A DNA stretch of 64,000 nucleotides from assembly GCA_016706685.1 (NCBI GenBank), contig JADJJE010000017.1, positions 109,483 to 173,482 of the forward strand, in the 5' to 3' direction. The notes beneath the pieces were generated by a model, which saw only the letters and a list, made by a program, of their open reading frames with translations, had not been told where the DNA came from and made no database searches. The stretch comes from Sandaracinaceae bacterium. Its GTDB lineage: Bacteria > Myxococcota_A > Polyangia > Polyangiales > Houyiibacteriaceae. The translations under genes were made by a program, and so were the position numbers. This document shows, piece by piece, positions 37,635-47,900 of the stretch. How positions within the stretch are numbered: position 1 is the first letter of the stretch; each line of letters opens with the position of its first letter.

Positions 37635-38480
37635 ATGACCCTGCTCGTCCTCGCCAAGCTGGTCGTCGCACCCGCCTTCGTCGTCGCCGTGACGCTCCTC
37701 GGGCGGAGGCTCGGCCCGTCGGTAGCGGGGATGCTGGCGGCGTTGCCGGTGGTCGGCGGGCCGATCCTCGCCCTGATCGTCGCCGAGCAGGGTGTCGCGT
37801 TCGGCTCGGAGGCAGCGCTCGCCGGCGCGGTCGGCGGAGGGACGACGATGGTCTTCACGCTCGTCTACACGCGGCTCGCGCCGCGCCCTGTCACCGCTCG
37901 GCTGCCTCGCGGTGTCGTACGCCTTCTGGGCCGTCGCTACGGCCGCGCTCAGCTTCCTGCCCATCGGCGTGGGCGTCGCCGTGGCGCTGCCGCTCGCGCT
38001 GTGGTGGCTCGTGCTGCGGGCGTTCCCGGTGCCCGATGGCCCGCTCCCGCTCGTGACGCCGTCCGCCGGGGATCTCCCCGCGCGCGCGGCGGCGACGATG
38101 GCGCTCGTGCTCACGATCACCGGAGTGGCGAGCGCGCTCGGACCGCGGCTCGCGGGTCTCGTGACGCCGGCACCCATCGCCACCGCGGTGCTCGCGGTGT
38201 TCACGCACCGCCAAGGCCCGCCGCTCGGTCCGGGGCGGGCCTGGAGCGCCGTGGTGGCCGGGTGCTGCCTGCGTCCTCCCCACGCGCGGGCCTCTGGCGA
38301 GCTCCGTCGGTTTCCGGGCCGTTCGTCGACTGGAGCGGCCCTGGCGGTCTCCTGCGGCCGACGCCCCTGCGGTCGCGTTGGGGCTCGGGCTGGCGTCTGC
38401 CGTGGCGTGCTCGCCCTTTCGGGGGCTGGTGCAGCGGCGGTGCTGGGAAGCTCGCGCCGGGGACTCCCTCGCACCAGGGT
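37635..38480 (+). pseudogene. decayed gene for a polytopic membrane protein
   Basis: Membrane-protein sequence is spread over several frames. Frame one starts at ATG 37635 (LLVLAKLVVAPAFVVAVTLLGRR, AALPVVGGPILALIVAEQG). Near 37885-37895 the sense moves to another frame (LGCLAVSYAFWAVATAALSFLPIG, then AATMALVLTITGVASALGPRLAGL and AVLAVFTHRQ). After about 38220 fragments of helices appear in at least two frames (TGAALAVSCG; VALGLGLASAVACSP; GLVQRR). At least three frameshifts are needed. The intact homologues I know of are uncharacterised about 250-residue membrane proteins. The number of lesions exceeds that of other genes here, so true decay is likely, though assembly errors may contribute. 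Confidence 0.65.
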
Positions 38481-38588
38481 CCGGCCGCGGAGCAGCTCGC
38501 TCCGGGAAGTGCAGCCCGCAGAGGGCTCAGCGCGCCCTGCTCGAGGCGGCGGGAGTTGCCGAGGAGCGCCAGGAGCCCGCGGCGTGGC

Positions 38589-40250
38589 TCAGGCGGCCGC
38601 GTGACGCGCGGCGCGGCGACCCGAGAACACGCAGTCGGCGATGCTGAGGCCGCTCACGTACTGACGCGAGCAGATGCCCACCGCCGAGCGACCGGCGGCG
38701 TAGAGGCCCTTCACGATGGAGCCGTCCTCACGCTTCACGAGGCCGCTCTGCTCCTCCACCGTGAGGCCGCCCAGCGTGAGCGTCGGGCAGGGGAAGCGCT
38801 TGCTGTAGACCGAGCAGTCGATGGCGTAGTAGGGCCCGCGGTGCATGGCGCGCATGGTGTCCGGCGTCTTGCCGAACTCGTCGGACTGCTTGCTGTCGGC
38901 CTTCTGGTTGTAGGCCGTAAGCGTCTTGCGCAGCGCGTCCGCCGGGACCTTGATCGCCGCCGCCAGCTCCTCGATGGTGTTGCCCTTCTTGGAGTTGAAC
39001 CAGAGGTTGAGCAGCGCGGGAGCACGCTGGAACCACTGCGCTTCGCCGGGGCGAGACTGCTCGCGCGCCAGGTCCTTCAGGTGCTGGTCGATGACGAGCA
39101 GCGCGGTGCCCTCGTTCTGGTCGACCATGGCCTCACCGATGGCCGCCCCGTAGCGCATCTCGTTGATGTAGCGCTGGCCCTGCTTGTTGACGATGAAGCC
39201 ATGGGCGAACGCGACGGGCGGGTTGATGAAGCGCCACGCCGACACACGGCCCATGCGGTCGATGCCGCCGCCCACGCTCTGCCCGAGCTGGATGCCGCTG
39301 CCGTTGTCGGCGGGCGTGCCGAGCGGCATGCCCTTGCGGTAGCTGGGCGCGTGCTGCTCGATCATCTCACGGTTGTAGACGAAGCCGCCAGCGGCGAGCA
39401 CCACGCCCTTCGTGCCGCGCAGCCGGATGGTCTTGCTGCGCGTCTTCTCGAGCTGGAAGCACTGTTCGCGCAGCTTGGTGGCCAGCCCCGGGTTGTAGGG
39501 GACGATCTGGATGGCGCGCGCGGCCATCTCCTGGTGCAGCCGCGCCCAGGGGCCTTCGATGCGCTGCGCCTCCACGCCCACGATCGCGCCGTCACGATCG
39601 GCGAGCAGCCGCGTGACGCGCGTCTCGGTCATCACGCGGGTGCCGAGGCGCAGCGCCGACTCGCGCAGCGGCGCGTAGAACGAGGCGCCCGGCAGGCCCT
39701 TGCCCTTCGCGCGATGGCCACGCGGCGCGGGCTTGGCCTTCTCCTTGAAGGGGTAGAGCCCCTCGTTGCCCGAGTAGTAGAGGTAGTACTTGTCCAGCGG
39801 GTAGCTGGTCTTGAAGGGGCACAGGCTGGCCTCGAAGGGCACGCCGTAGCGCTCGAGCCAGCGCAGGGTGTCCGCGCTGCCCTCGCAGAACTCGCGCAGG
39901 AGCTCCTCGCTCACCACACCCTGCGTCTCCATCGCGAGGTACTTCACCATCTCGTCGACCGAGTCCTCGACACCGGCCTCTCGCTGGATGTGCGTCCCCC
40001 CTCCCGAGTAGAACACCCCGCCACTGATGGCCGTGGCGCCGCCCCCGTGGAAGCGGTCGACCACCAGCACGTCGAGGCCGCGCTCGCGCCCCTCGAGGGC
40101 CGCGCAGACGCCCGCGCCACCGAAGCCGACGACGACGAGGTCAGCCGTGTCGTCCCAGCGCTCGGCCGAGGGGTCATCGAGGACCAGCGGCGGCTGCGCC
40201 GGATCGGGGGCGTTGGTGCGAGGGCGTGCGGCGGTCGTGCGTGAGCTCAT
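38589..40250 (-). CDS. FAD-dependent oxidoreductase, fumarate reductase / 3-ketosteroid dehydrogenase type
   Basis: A 553-residue flavoprotein. The N-terminal FAD-binding Rossmann motif is LVVVGFGGAGVCAALEG, then VVDRFHGGGATAISGGVFYSGGG, the typical loop of the FAD_binding_2 family. A substrate-cap region with many aromatic residues follows (TSYPLDKYYLYYSGNEG). The C-terminal FAD contact is GLYAAGRSAVG and SGLSIADCVFSGRRAA. Similar proteins dehydrogenate or reduce carbon-carbon bonds in steroids or dicarboxylates. The substrate cannot be told, and no partner reductase gene is adjacent. No signal peptide is visible. Confidence 0.88.
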   Translation of the reverse strand: MSSRTTAARPRTNAPDPAQPPLVLDDPSAERWDDTADLVVVGFGGAGVCAALEGRERGLDVLVVDRFHGGGATAISGGVFYSGGGTHIQREAGVEDSVDEMVKYLAMETQGVVSEELLREFCEGSADTLRWLERYGVPFEASLCPFKTSYPLDKYYLYYSGNEGLYPFKEKAKPAPRGHRAKGKGLPGASFYAPLRESALRLGTRVMTETRVTRLLADRDGAIVGVEAQRIEGPWARLHQEMAARAIQIVPYNPGLATKLREQCFQLEKTRSKTIRLRGTKGVVLAAGGFVYNREMIEQHAPSYRKGMPLGTPADNGSGIQLGQSVGGGIDRMGRVSAWRFINPPVAFAHGFIVNKQGQRYINEMRYGAAIGEAMVDQNEGTALLVIDQHLKDLAREQSRPGEAQWFQRAPALLNLWFNSKKGNTIEELAAAIKVPADALRKTLTAYNQKADSKQSDEFGKTPDTMRAMHRGPYYAIDCSVYSKRFPCPTLTLGGLTVEEQSGLVKREDGSIVKGLYAAGRSAVGICSRQYVSGLSIADCVFSGRRAARHAAA

Positions 40251-40297
40251 AGCCCGCGCAAAGTAGAACGTGTTTCAGTTTTCGTCGAGCCGGAACT

Positions 40298-41287
40298 TCA
40301 GGAGCCCCGTTTTGCCGCGCGTTTTGCGCGCTTCTTGGTGACCACGGCCGCCCGGCGGGCACGCGTGGCCGCCGACGGAGCGCGCCCCGGGAGCGCGGGC
40401 TGGTCGTCGTGGTGCTCTTCCAGCTGACCGGGCGCCAGGCCCAGCTCGAACGTGGTGACCTCGCGGCGCGCGCGCTCGCCGAGGCGCAGGGGCATGACCG
40501 CGGCGCCCACGCCAGCGCCCACGTAGAGCGCGCCCTGCGGCGCGGCCAGCTCCCGCCGTGAGCCGTAGATGCCGTGCACGTAGCGGTGCCCAATCAGCTT
40601 GCCGAGCGCGAGCTCATGGAGCCCGGCCAGCGTGACCTGCCCCGCGTGTGTGTGGCCCGCGAGCACCAGCCCGGCTCCGTGGCTCCAGAGCGCGTCGGCC
40701 TCCTCGCCGATGTGGCTGAGCCCGAGGATGGGGATGCCGGGACGCAGGCCCAGGGTGGCGGCGCTCAGGTCGGCGTGGCCCGTGTACGCGTCGTCGAGGC
40801 CCACGATCTGGAGCGGCTTGCCCGCCAGGGTGAGCAGCGTGTTCTGGTTGCGCAGCACCAACACGCCGGCGCGCTCGAGGGCCGCCTGCACCTCCTCGCC
40901 GCCGGCCCAGTAGTCGTGGTTGCCCAGCACCGCGACCGCGGGTGCGTTCAGGCGCTTCAGCGTCTCCGTGAGCTCGTCCAGGTAGTTCAGGCTGTGGCAC
41001 ACGAAGTCGCCGGTGAGCGCCACCAGGTCGGGCGCCTCGGCGTTCACGATGTCCATGGCCTCGTGCTGCACCGACATGGGGGTGACGCGGCCCACGTGCA
41101 GGTCGGTCAGGTGCGTGACACGCAGCCCCGCGAGCTCTTCCACCCAGCGCACGGGCCCGGCGAAACGGCGCAGCTCGAAGTCTCCCCCGCGGATCATGCG
41201 CGGCCACAGCCCGAGGCGCTTGGCCTCCTTGTCGCGCCGCTCTACCTCGTCGAGCACAGCCTGGGGCGCACGGGAACGCTTGATCAT
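40298..41287 (-). CDS. metallophosphoesterase (calcineurin-like)
   Basis: A 329-residue protein with all five metal-site motifs of the family in order: THLTDLHVGRV, ALTGDFV, VLGNHDYW, LGLSHIGEE and LAGHTHAGQ. It resembles YkuE-type phosphodiesterases but has no transmembrane anchor. The C-terminus is Lys/Arg-rich (KKRAKRAAKRGS) and could bind nucleic acid or membrane. It is divergent from the TerB-PPP phosphatase gene with 24 bases between starts. Confidence 0.9.
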   Translation of the reverse strand: MIKRSRAPQAVLDEVERRDKEAKRLGLWPRMIRGGDFELRRFAGPVRWVEELAGLRVTHLTDLHVGRVTPMSVQHEAMDIVNAEAPDLVALTGDFVCHSLNYLDELTETLKRLNAPAVAVLGNHDYWAGGEEVQAALERAGVLVLRNQNTLLTLAGKPLQIVGLDDAYTGHADLSAATLGLRPGIPILGLSHIGEEADALWSHGAGLVLAGHTHAGQVTLAGLHELALGKLIGHRYVHGIYGSRRELAAPQGALYVGAGVGAAVMPLRLGERARREVTTFELGLAPGQLEEHHDDQPALPGRAPSAATRARRAAVVTKKRAKRAAKRGS

Positions 41288-41311
41288 CTCGGATCAGTGT
41301 ATCATCGCCGG

Positions 41312-43003
41312 ATGCTCACGTTCAGCACGGATCCGAAAGTCGCCGAGCGCCAGATGCAGGCGATCATCTTCTACCTGACCACGTTCGGATATATCGACGG
41401 GGACTTCGACAGCGCCGAAAAGGACTTCGTCCGCGAGTACATCCGCAAGCTGGTGGAGGTGCGCGTCACGAGCGGCATGCCCCAAGCCGACGAGACGCTG
41501 CGGCTGGAGCTGGTGGGCAAGTTCACCCAGCACTTCCACGAGGTCTTCGAGGGCATCGACCGGCACGTGCGCGAGCTCTTCACCGAGGCCGTGGCCAAGG
41601 ACGAAGACCAGGACGCCTTCATCCACTCGAAGCTCAAGCTGCGCTGCTTCGAGCTCTTCCAGGAGTTCGACGACGCCAACCAGAAGGTGCTCATCGAGGC
41701 CATGGACGACCTCATCGCCGCCGACGGCGAGCTGCATCCGGCGGAGCTCAAGTTCCGCAACGAGCTCATCGACCTGTTCGAGAGCGACATCGACATCGAC
41801 ATCGCGGTCACCGACGCCGACAAGAAGGTTCGCATCTCGGAGGAGCCCATCGAGATGCACGCGTCGCAGGTGACGCACCCGTTCTTCGACCAGTTCGAGC
41901 ACCACTACTCGGCGGACCCGGAGACCATCAAGCAGCAGATCCAGGGCGACCGAGACCTGATCGACACCATGATCGAGCTGCTGGCCAAGCAGGCGGCGAA
42001 GGGCGAAGGCAAGCTCGACGGAATCCAGAAGGTGGACGCGTTCGCAGGCCAGGAGCCGTTCCTGGACGGTCACACCTACGTTCACCCCATCGACCCCAAT
42101 TGCGCGGGCTACGAGCTGACGGTGCTGGGTGACGTGCACGGCTGCTACAGCTGCCTCAAGGGCGCCGTCATGCAGGCCGACTTCTTCGCCAAGGTGGCCG
42201 CCTACAAGGCCAACCCGGCAGGCCTGAAGAAGCCCATCCTGGTGCTGCTGGGCGACTACATCGACCGCGGCATGTTCAGCCTGAACGGCGTGCTCCGCAG
42301 CGTCATGCAGATCTTCGTGACCGCACCCGACCACGTCTACGTGCTGCGCGGAAACCACGAGTACTACCTCGAGTACAAGGGTCAGATCTTCGGTGGCGTG
42401 AAGCCGGCCGAGGCCATCAACACGCTGAAGCCGCACCTCCCGGTGGAGGTCTTCCAGCATTACATGAAGCTCTTCGACAAGATGCCCAACGTGCTGCTCT
42501 TCGGGCGCACCATGTACGTGCACGCCGGGATCCCGCGCGACCGCCTGATCAAGGAGAAGTGGCACGACATGTCCGCCCTCAATGATCCGGACATGCGCTT
42601 CCAGATGATGTGGAGCGACCCGAGCTCCGCCGACGTCATCCCCGCCGAGCTGCAGGAGCAGTCGGCGCGCTTCCCCTTCGGCCGCCTGCAGGCCACCCGC
42701 TTCCTGAACCGCATGGGCTGCAACACGCTGGTGCGCGGCCACGAGAAGGTGGACGAGGGGTTCCTCAAGAACTACGACGACGAGAACATCACGCTCATCA
42801 CGCTGTTCTCCGCCGGGGGCGAGGACAACGGCGACTTGCCCCCCGACTCCAGCTATCGCAGCGTGACCCCCAAGTCGATGACCGTCACGTACGTGGGGGA
42901 CGACATGACCGTCGCGCCGTGGACCATCGACTACAAGACGTACAACGACCCGAGCACGAATGCGTTCTTCAAGCGTGCTCCCGAGATCGAACACCGAAAG
43001 TAA
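41312..43003 (+). CDS. TerB-like domain fused to PPP-family (PP1/PP2A-type) phosphatase
   Basis: A 563-residue protein. Residues about 1-190 are helical and acidic, with TerB-like features (IIFYLTTFGYIDGDFDSAEKDF, LIAADGELHPAELKFRNELI); such modules occur in stress- or tellurite-response proteins. Residues about 260-540 form a PPP phosphatase: GDVHG at 273-277, GDYIDRG at 314-320, RGNHEYY with Asn348-His349, and MYVHAGIPRD. All metal ligands are present, so an active Ser/Thr phosphatase is expected. Two phosphoprotein kinases are encoded elsewhere in the window. It ends 10 bases before tpx. Confidence 0.88.
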   Translation: MLTFSTDPKVAERQMQAIIFYLTTFGYIDGDFDSAEKDFVREYIRKLVEVRVTSGMPQADETLRLELVGKFTQHFHEVFEGIDRHVRELFTEAVAKDEDQDAFIHSKLKLRCFELFQEFDDANQKVLIEAMDDLIAADGELHPAELKFRNELIDLFESDIDIDIAVTDADKKVRISEEPIEMHASQVTHPFFDQFEHHYSADPETIKQQIQGDRDLIDTMIELLAKQAAKGEGKLDGIQKVDAFAGQEPFLDGHTYVHPIDPNCAGYELTVLGDVHGCYSCLKGAVMQADFFAKVAAYKANPAGLKKPILVLLGDYIDRGMFSLNGVLRSVMQIFVTAPDHVYVLRGNHEYYLEYKGQIFGGVKPAEAINTLKPHLPVEVFQHYMKLFDKMPNVLLFGRTMYVHAGIPRDRLIKEKWHDMSALNDPDMRFQMMWSDPSSADVIPAELQEQSARFPFGRLQATRFLNRMGCNTLVRGHEKVDEGFLKNYDDENITLITLFSAGGEDNGDLPPDSSYRSVTPKSMTVTYVGDDMTVAPWTIDYKTYNDPSTNAFFKRAPEIEHRK

Positions 43004-43013
43004 GAGTCAACCG

Positions 43014-43508
43014 ATGGCCAATATCACCTTCAAGGGCAACCCCGTCAGCACCAACGGCGAGCTCCCCGCAGTGGGCAGCACGGCCCCCGACTTCACCCTC
43101 GTGGGCGCCGACCTGAGCGAGAAGTCGCTCGCGGACTTCGCTGGCAAGACCAAGATCCTGACCATCAACCCGAGCTACGACACGGGCGTCTGCCAGGCCA
43201 CCGCGCGCGCGTTCAACAAGCAGGCCGCCGGCAAGGAGGGCACCGTGGTGCTCGCCATCAGCGCCGACCTGCCGTTCGCGCAGAAGCGCTTCTGTGGGGC
43301 CGAGGGCATCGAGGGCGTCGTCACGCTCTCCTCGTTCCGCAGCTCGTTCAGCGACGACTGGGGCCTGACCATGCTGGGCGGTCCGCTCAAGGGCCTCACG
43401 GCGCGTGCCGTGGTGGTGCTCGATGGCGACAACAAGGTCGTCCACACCGAGCTGGTGCCCGAGATCGTGCAAGAGCCCAACTACGACGCCGCGCTGAGCG
43501 CCGGCTGA
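43014..43508 (+). CDS. tpx: thiol peroxidase
   Basis: A 164-residue atypical 2-Cys peroxiredoxin. The peroxidatic Cys60 lies in PSYDTGVCQ, where most Tpx have DTPVC, and the resolving Cys94 lies in FAQKRFC. The family-typical SSFRSSFSDDWGL and LKGLTARAVVVLD follow. It reduces hydroperoxides in the cytoplasm or periplasm with thioredoxin; no signal peptide is present. Start ATG 43014 (MANITFKGNP) aligns with the usual Tpx N-terminus. Confidence 0.96.
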   Translation: MANITFKGNPVSTNGELPAVGSTAPDFTLVGADLSEKSLADFAGKTKILTINPSYDTGVCQATARAFNKQAAGKEGTVVLAISADLPFAQKRFCGAEGIEGVVTLSSFRSSFSDDWGLTMLGGPLKGLTARAVVVLDGDNKVVHTELVPEIVQEPNYDAALSAG

Positions 43509-43512
43509 CGTC

Positions 43513-44217
43513 ATGCACGACTTCCTCCCGCCCCCGCCCCCCGGGTATCTCACGTCCAGCAGCTATGTGCTGACACCCCGCACCAAGCGGGCGTTCCACA
43601 CGGTGCTGGACGCCGCGAACATCCTGGATCTGGCGGGGAACGGGAGGAGCACCGTGACCTTCGCACCCTCGGGCGACGGCTTCTCGCTGGCGCTCGAGCA
43701 TCCGCTCAAGACCGGGCGCATCACCGAGTCCCTGCACTGCCACGTGGACCAGAGCAACGTCCGCGGCGGCGCGTTCCGCCGCGAGCTCTTCGACCACACG
43801 GACACCCGCGTGCGCCTCGAGGAGGCCGACCACAAGTCCAACACGCTGGGGCTCCCGCCCAACTTGTACCCCGAGGTCGCCCTGCCCTTCATGCTGGGCT
43901 GGCTGCCGTACGACAAGAAGGCGCGCTCGTTCCACGCGTGGATCAACGACCGCTTCGTGGCGCGCGTGTACGTGGAGCAGGGCAAGACCAGCACGCTGCG
44001 GGTGCCCGCCGGGCAGCTGGAAGTGCTGGACGTGGAGATGTACCCGGACCTCAACGACTGGGTGAACGTGGGCGCCACCGTGGCGAAACTCATGCGCCCG
44101 TTGGTGCCCAAGTACCGCATGTCCTACGAGACCAAGGCGCCCTTCCGCCTGGTGCGCTTCGAGGGGCCCTACGGCCCACCGGGTGCGCCGGAAGTGGTGC
44201 TCGAGCTCGCGACCTGA
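43513..44217 (+). CDS. conserved protein of unknown function
   Basis: A 234-residue protein without signal peptide or membrane helix. It has a Pro-rich start (HDFLPPPPPGYL) and alternating beta segments (STVTFAPSGDGFSLALEHPL, ITESLHCHVDQSN, ARVYVEQGKTSTLRVPAG). No known domain was recognised. It is packed between tpx (4-base gap) and the NTF2-like gene (29-base gap), so it is probably co-transcribed with both. Confidence 0.75.
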   Translation: MHDFLPPPPPGYLTSSSYVLTPRTKRAFHTVLDAANILDLAGNGRSTVTFAPSGDGFSLALEHPLKTGRITESLHCHVDQSNVRGGAFRRELFDHTDTRVRLEEADHKSNTLGLPPNLYPEVALPFMLGWLPYDKKARSFHAWINDRFVARVYVEQGKTSTLRVPAGQLEVLDVEMYPDLNDWVNVGATVAKLMRPLVPKYRMSYETKAPFRLVRFEGPYGPPGAPEVVLELAT

Positions 44218-44246
44218 CCCCGCGACCTGACCGTGAAGGAGCTGCC

Positions 44247-44885
44247 ATGACCACCGTGAAGGCCATCAACCCGAAGCCCGCCCGCACGTTCACGCGCGCG
44301 GAGCTGGAGCAGACCCTGGACGCCTGGCTCGAGGCCAACCGCCGCGCCGAAGCCGCGGGCGACTGGATCGCACACCTCGGGCCGTTCTACACCGATGACG
44401 CCGTCTACCGCTGGAACATCGGGCCCAACGAGGAGTTCGAGGCCCGCGGGCGACGCGAGATCGAGGACGTGGCCATCGGTTACCAGATGAAGGGCTTCGA
44501 GGGTTGGGAGTACCCCTACCAGCGCGTGCTCATCGACGAGACGCTGGGCGAGATCGTGGCGTTCTGGAAGCAGATTGCGCCCGTGAAGCGGGCTGACGGA
44601 ACGGACTATGAAGTGGCCGGCGTTGGCGGCTCGTGGTTCCGCTACGCGGGCGACGGCAAGTTCAGCGAGCAGCGCGACTTCTTCGACCTGGGCAACGTGT
44701 TCGCGCTCTTCGCGGAGCTGGCGGCGGACGGGCACCTGAACCCGGTCATCGCCGAGAAGGTGCAGACCAAGGTGAAGAGCAAGACGCTGCTGCGCGGCCA
44801 CCGCCACCTGCGGCCACCCGCTGGGCTGCGCGACAAGCTGCGCACGGGCGCCGCCATGGCGCGCATCGTGTTGCGCGGGCGCTGA
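44247..44885 (+). CDS. SnoaL/NTF2-like fold protein
   Basis: A 212-residue protein. Residues about 15-150 fit the NTF2-like cone fold: helix LEQTLDAWLEANRRAEAAGDW, then FYTDDAVYRWNIGPNEEF, GRREIEDVAIGYQ and later beta strands (GEIVAFWKQIAP, GSWFRYAGDGKF). Members are small-molecule isomerases, hydrolases or ligand-binding proteins. An AAGGAG ribosome site sits 6-8 bases before the ATG. The Arg-rich C-terminus is not typical of the family. Confidence 0.8.
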   Translation: MTTVKAINPKPARTFTRAELEQTLDAWLEANRRAEAAGDWIAHLGPFYTDDAVYRWNIGPNEEFEARGRREIEDVAIGYQMKGFEGWEYPYQRVLIDETLGEIVAFWKQIAPVKRADGTDYEVAGVGGSWFRYAGDGKFSEQRDFFDLGNVFALFAELAADGHLNPVIAEKVQTKVKSKTLLRGHRHLRPPAGLRDKLRTGAAMARIVLRGR

Positions 44886-44926
44886 GGATCTCGGGCCGGC
44901 CCCCATGGCCGCGGCCTCCATTCAGT

Positions 44927-47900
44927 TCAGTAGCAGACGTCCTCGAACGCGAAATAGGACGCGGCCGCACTCTCCGCGAAGTCGCGGCCCAACATGACTC
45001 CACCAGTGAACGTGCGCCCTCCGGTTGCCGCGGTGACACCGATCGAGATCGGTGACCCTGCCGTCACCTCACCATTCAGCCAGTTGGCCGAGCTGAGCAT
45101 GATGATCGGCGACCCCGAGCCCGTGGCGTAGACGTACAGACGCTCTTCGTCGGCGATGGTGTTCAGATCATCCGGCGTGTACTCGACATCCAGTCGCTGC
45201 ATGAGCGAGATGTCGCCGGTTCCGAAGTCCGCTGCAGCCGTCACCGTTCCGGTCGCCAGCACCGTACCGGTACCGGTACCCGTAAGCCGTCGCACCGTGA
45301 TGGTGTCGGGCTGGTCCACGTTCGGATTGGCTCCGTAGAAGCGCCACTCGACGGCGATGCCCGTGCGCGTCATGGGCACACCGAGCCCCCCGCCAACGCC
45401 TCCGAGCGTCCCCGTACCTCCGTCCGAAAGAACGACCGCCCATCCATCTGCGGGAAGGTCCGCCGCGAGGGGCTTCGAGACCTGCATCAGGACCGAGAGT
45501 CGTACGAGACCCCAGCCGAGGTGCTCGTCCACCCAGGTCGCCCCGGCGTCATTGGCGGTGCCGTTGACCAAGGTGACCACGTGACCGTTGATGGGCCCAG
45601 GGATGGGACACGACGTGATCGCGCTGGACGTCGTCATGCTCACGCACGAGGGCTCGCGGTCGACGAACGTGGATGCGAGCCCGCTGTCGTCTTGGTAGTT
45701 GCCATCGCCATCATCGTCGCAGTAGTTGCAGGTCTCTCCCACCGCCCTGCAAGCCGCGTTCACGTGAGCCGTGCAGGTGCCGTTGCAGACGCGCTGGCCG
45801 GGAGTGCCGCACGGTGTCGTGCAGAAGGTCACCGAGTTCTGCGGACAGAAGAACCCGTTGTCTGCCGTCCCGTCTCCGTCGTCGTCGCAGCCGTTGCACT
45901 GCTCGGCCAGCGTGCAGGCGCTGTAGCCGCTGCAGTCACTCAAGCAGCGCCGGGTCCCCATGAGCGTCGCCGCGCCGCAGGTCCGGGAGCACGTCTGTAC
46001 GGAGCCGAGCACGCAGCCGAAGCCATTGTCGGGCGTACCGTTCGCGTCATCGTCGCAGCCGTTGCACACCTCCACGCCGGAGCACGTCTGACCCACGAAC
46101 GAGCACGAGGCGCTGCAGCTGCGGGTGCCCACGGTGCCGCAGCCCGTCACGCACGCATGCGCCGTCGAGTTCCGAACGCAGGAGAATGCATCGTCCACCG
46201 CGCCATCGCAGTCGTCGTCGAGGCCGTTGCAGGTCTCGGCAGGGGTGACGCCGTGAAGACCTCGCTGGTGCACGCCACGCACTGGTAGGTCCCCGGCACG
46301 CTCGCGCAGAACCCGTTGTTGCCCACTCCCGCACGGCTCGACCCGGCGATGCAGACCATCCCCATGCCGTCATCGGCACTGCCCGTGCAGTCGTCGTCGC
46401 GGCCGTTGCAGGCCTCGGTCGACCCCGGCCGTACCGACGCGTCGCTGTCGTTGCAGTCGCCGCCGCGGTTGGTGTAGCCCGCGGGGCAGAAGCCATGCGC
46501 GGGGCGCGCGGCGTCACGGCACTGCGTGGTGGCGATGCCCGTGCCGTAGGTGTCGGCGTCGGCGTCGGCGAAGCAGCCCGTGGCCCGCACGCCGTTGTCG
46601 ATGACGCCGTCGCAGTCCTCGTCGCGGCCGTCACAGGTCTCTAGGCTGGTGGCCACGGCGCCCACGCACTCCCCCCACTGCCCGCCGATGCAGAGCTGCG
46701 TGCCGATCACGCACTCGCCCATGCCGGTGGCGGGCCCGCAGTTGGTCTGCGTGTCCCCGTCTTCGCAGTCGCAGCCCGGGTCGATGGAGCCGTTGCAGTC
46801 GTCGTCCACGCCGTTGCACGCGTCGAAGCGGCCCGGGTAGCGCGCCGCGTTGCTGTCCGCGCAGTCGCCGCCGAGGGCCACGTAGTTGGTGGGGGGCGAG
46901 CACGCGCTCTGCGTCGTGAGACCACCCACGCCGTCACCGTCGGCGTCCAGGTAGTACGTGCGCAGCACGCCTTCGTCCGTGCTGGTGTCGCAGTCGTCGT
47001 CGGCGCCGTTGCAGGCCTCGAGCCCCACGGGGCTGCGCGCCGCCGAGGCGTCGTCGCAGTCACCCCCGCGCTCCGTGTGGTCCGCGCTGGGCGGCGTGCA
47101 CGCCATGCTGGCGGAGGCGGTGGCGCCGAACCCGTCACCGTCATCGTCCAGGTAGAACGTGCGCTCGAGCCCCTCGTCCGTGTCTCCGTCGCAGTCGTCG
47201 TCGAGCGCATTGCAGCTCTCGGGGACCGCCGGGTTCACGAAGGTGCGCGCGTCGTCGCAGTCCAGCGGGTTCGAGGCCCAGCCGTCCGGCACGCTGCACG
47301 CGAGGCGAGTCGAGGCCCCGACTCCGTAGCCGTCACCGTCCTGATCTTCGTAGTACGTGCGCAGCGTGGCCTCATCGGTCTGGCCATCGCAGTCGTTGTC
47401 GTTCCCGTCGCAGATCTCCTCCGCCTCGTAGATGGCGCCGATGCACTCCCCCAGGATTCCGTCGATGCACAAGCGGCGCCCGAGCTGACAGTCTCCGGCT
47501 TCCGTCGAGCCGCAGACCTCCGAGGTCCCGGGCATGCAGGGGCAGTTCTCGTCGGCCAGCCCGTCGCAGTTGTTGTCCACGCGGTCGCAGGCCTCCCCCG
47601 CGCGCGGGTTGATCAGCGAGTCCGCGTCGTTGCAGTCGTCTCCGCAGAGCTCGGTCTCGTCGTCCTGGTTGCAGCAGGTCACCAGCGCCGAGCCGTCCCC
47701 GTCCTGGTCCACGAAGCCGAAGGTCTCGAGGTTGCAGTCTTCGTCGTGGCCCTCGGCATCGCACACCTCGGCGTTCCCGGGGAAGCGGTTGGGATCCGCG
47801 TCGTCGCAGTCGTCCCCGCCGCACGCCACGGCCACGTGACCGTCGCCATCGCCATCGGCGGCGGATGCACACTCGATTCGGCAGAAGCGCTCTTCCTCGT

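Noticed and set aside
45880..47850. CRISPR-like or satellite repeat because of recurring GCAGTCGTCGTC
   Set aside because: The repeats are in frame, vary in length and encode the CNGxDDDCDG protein motif, so they are coding repeats.
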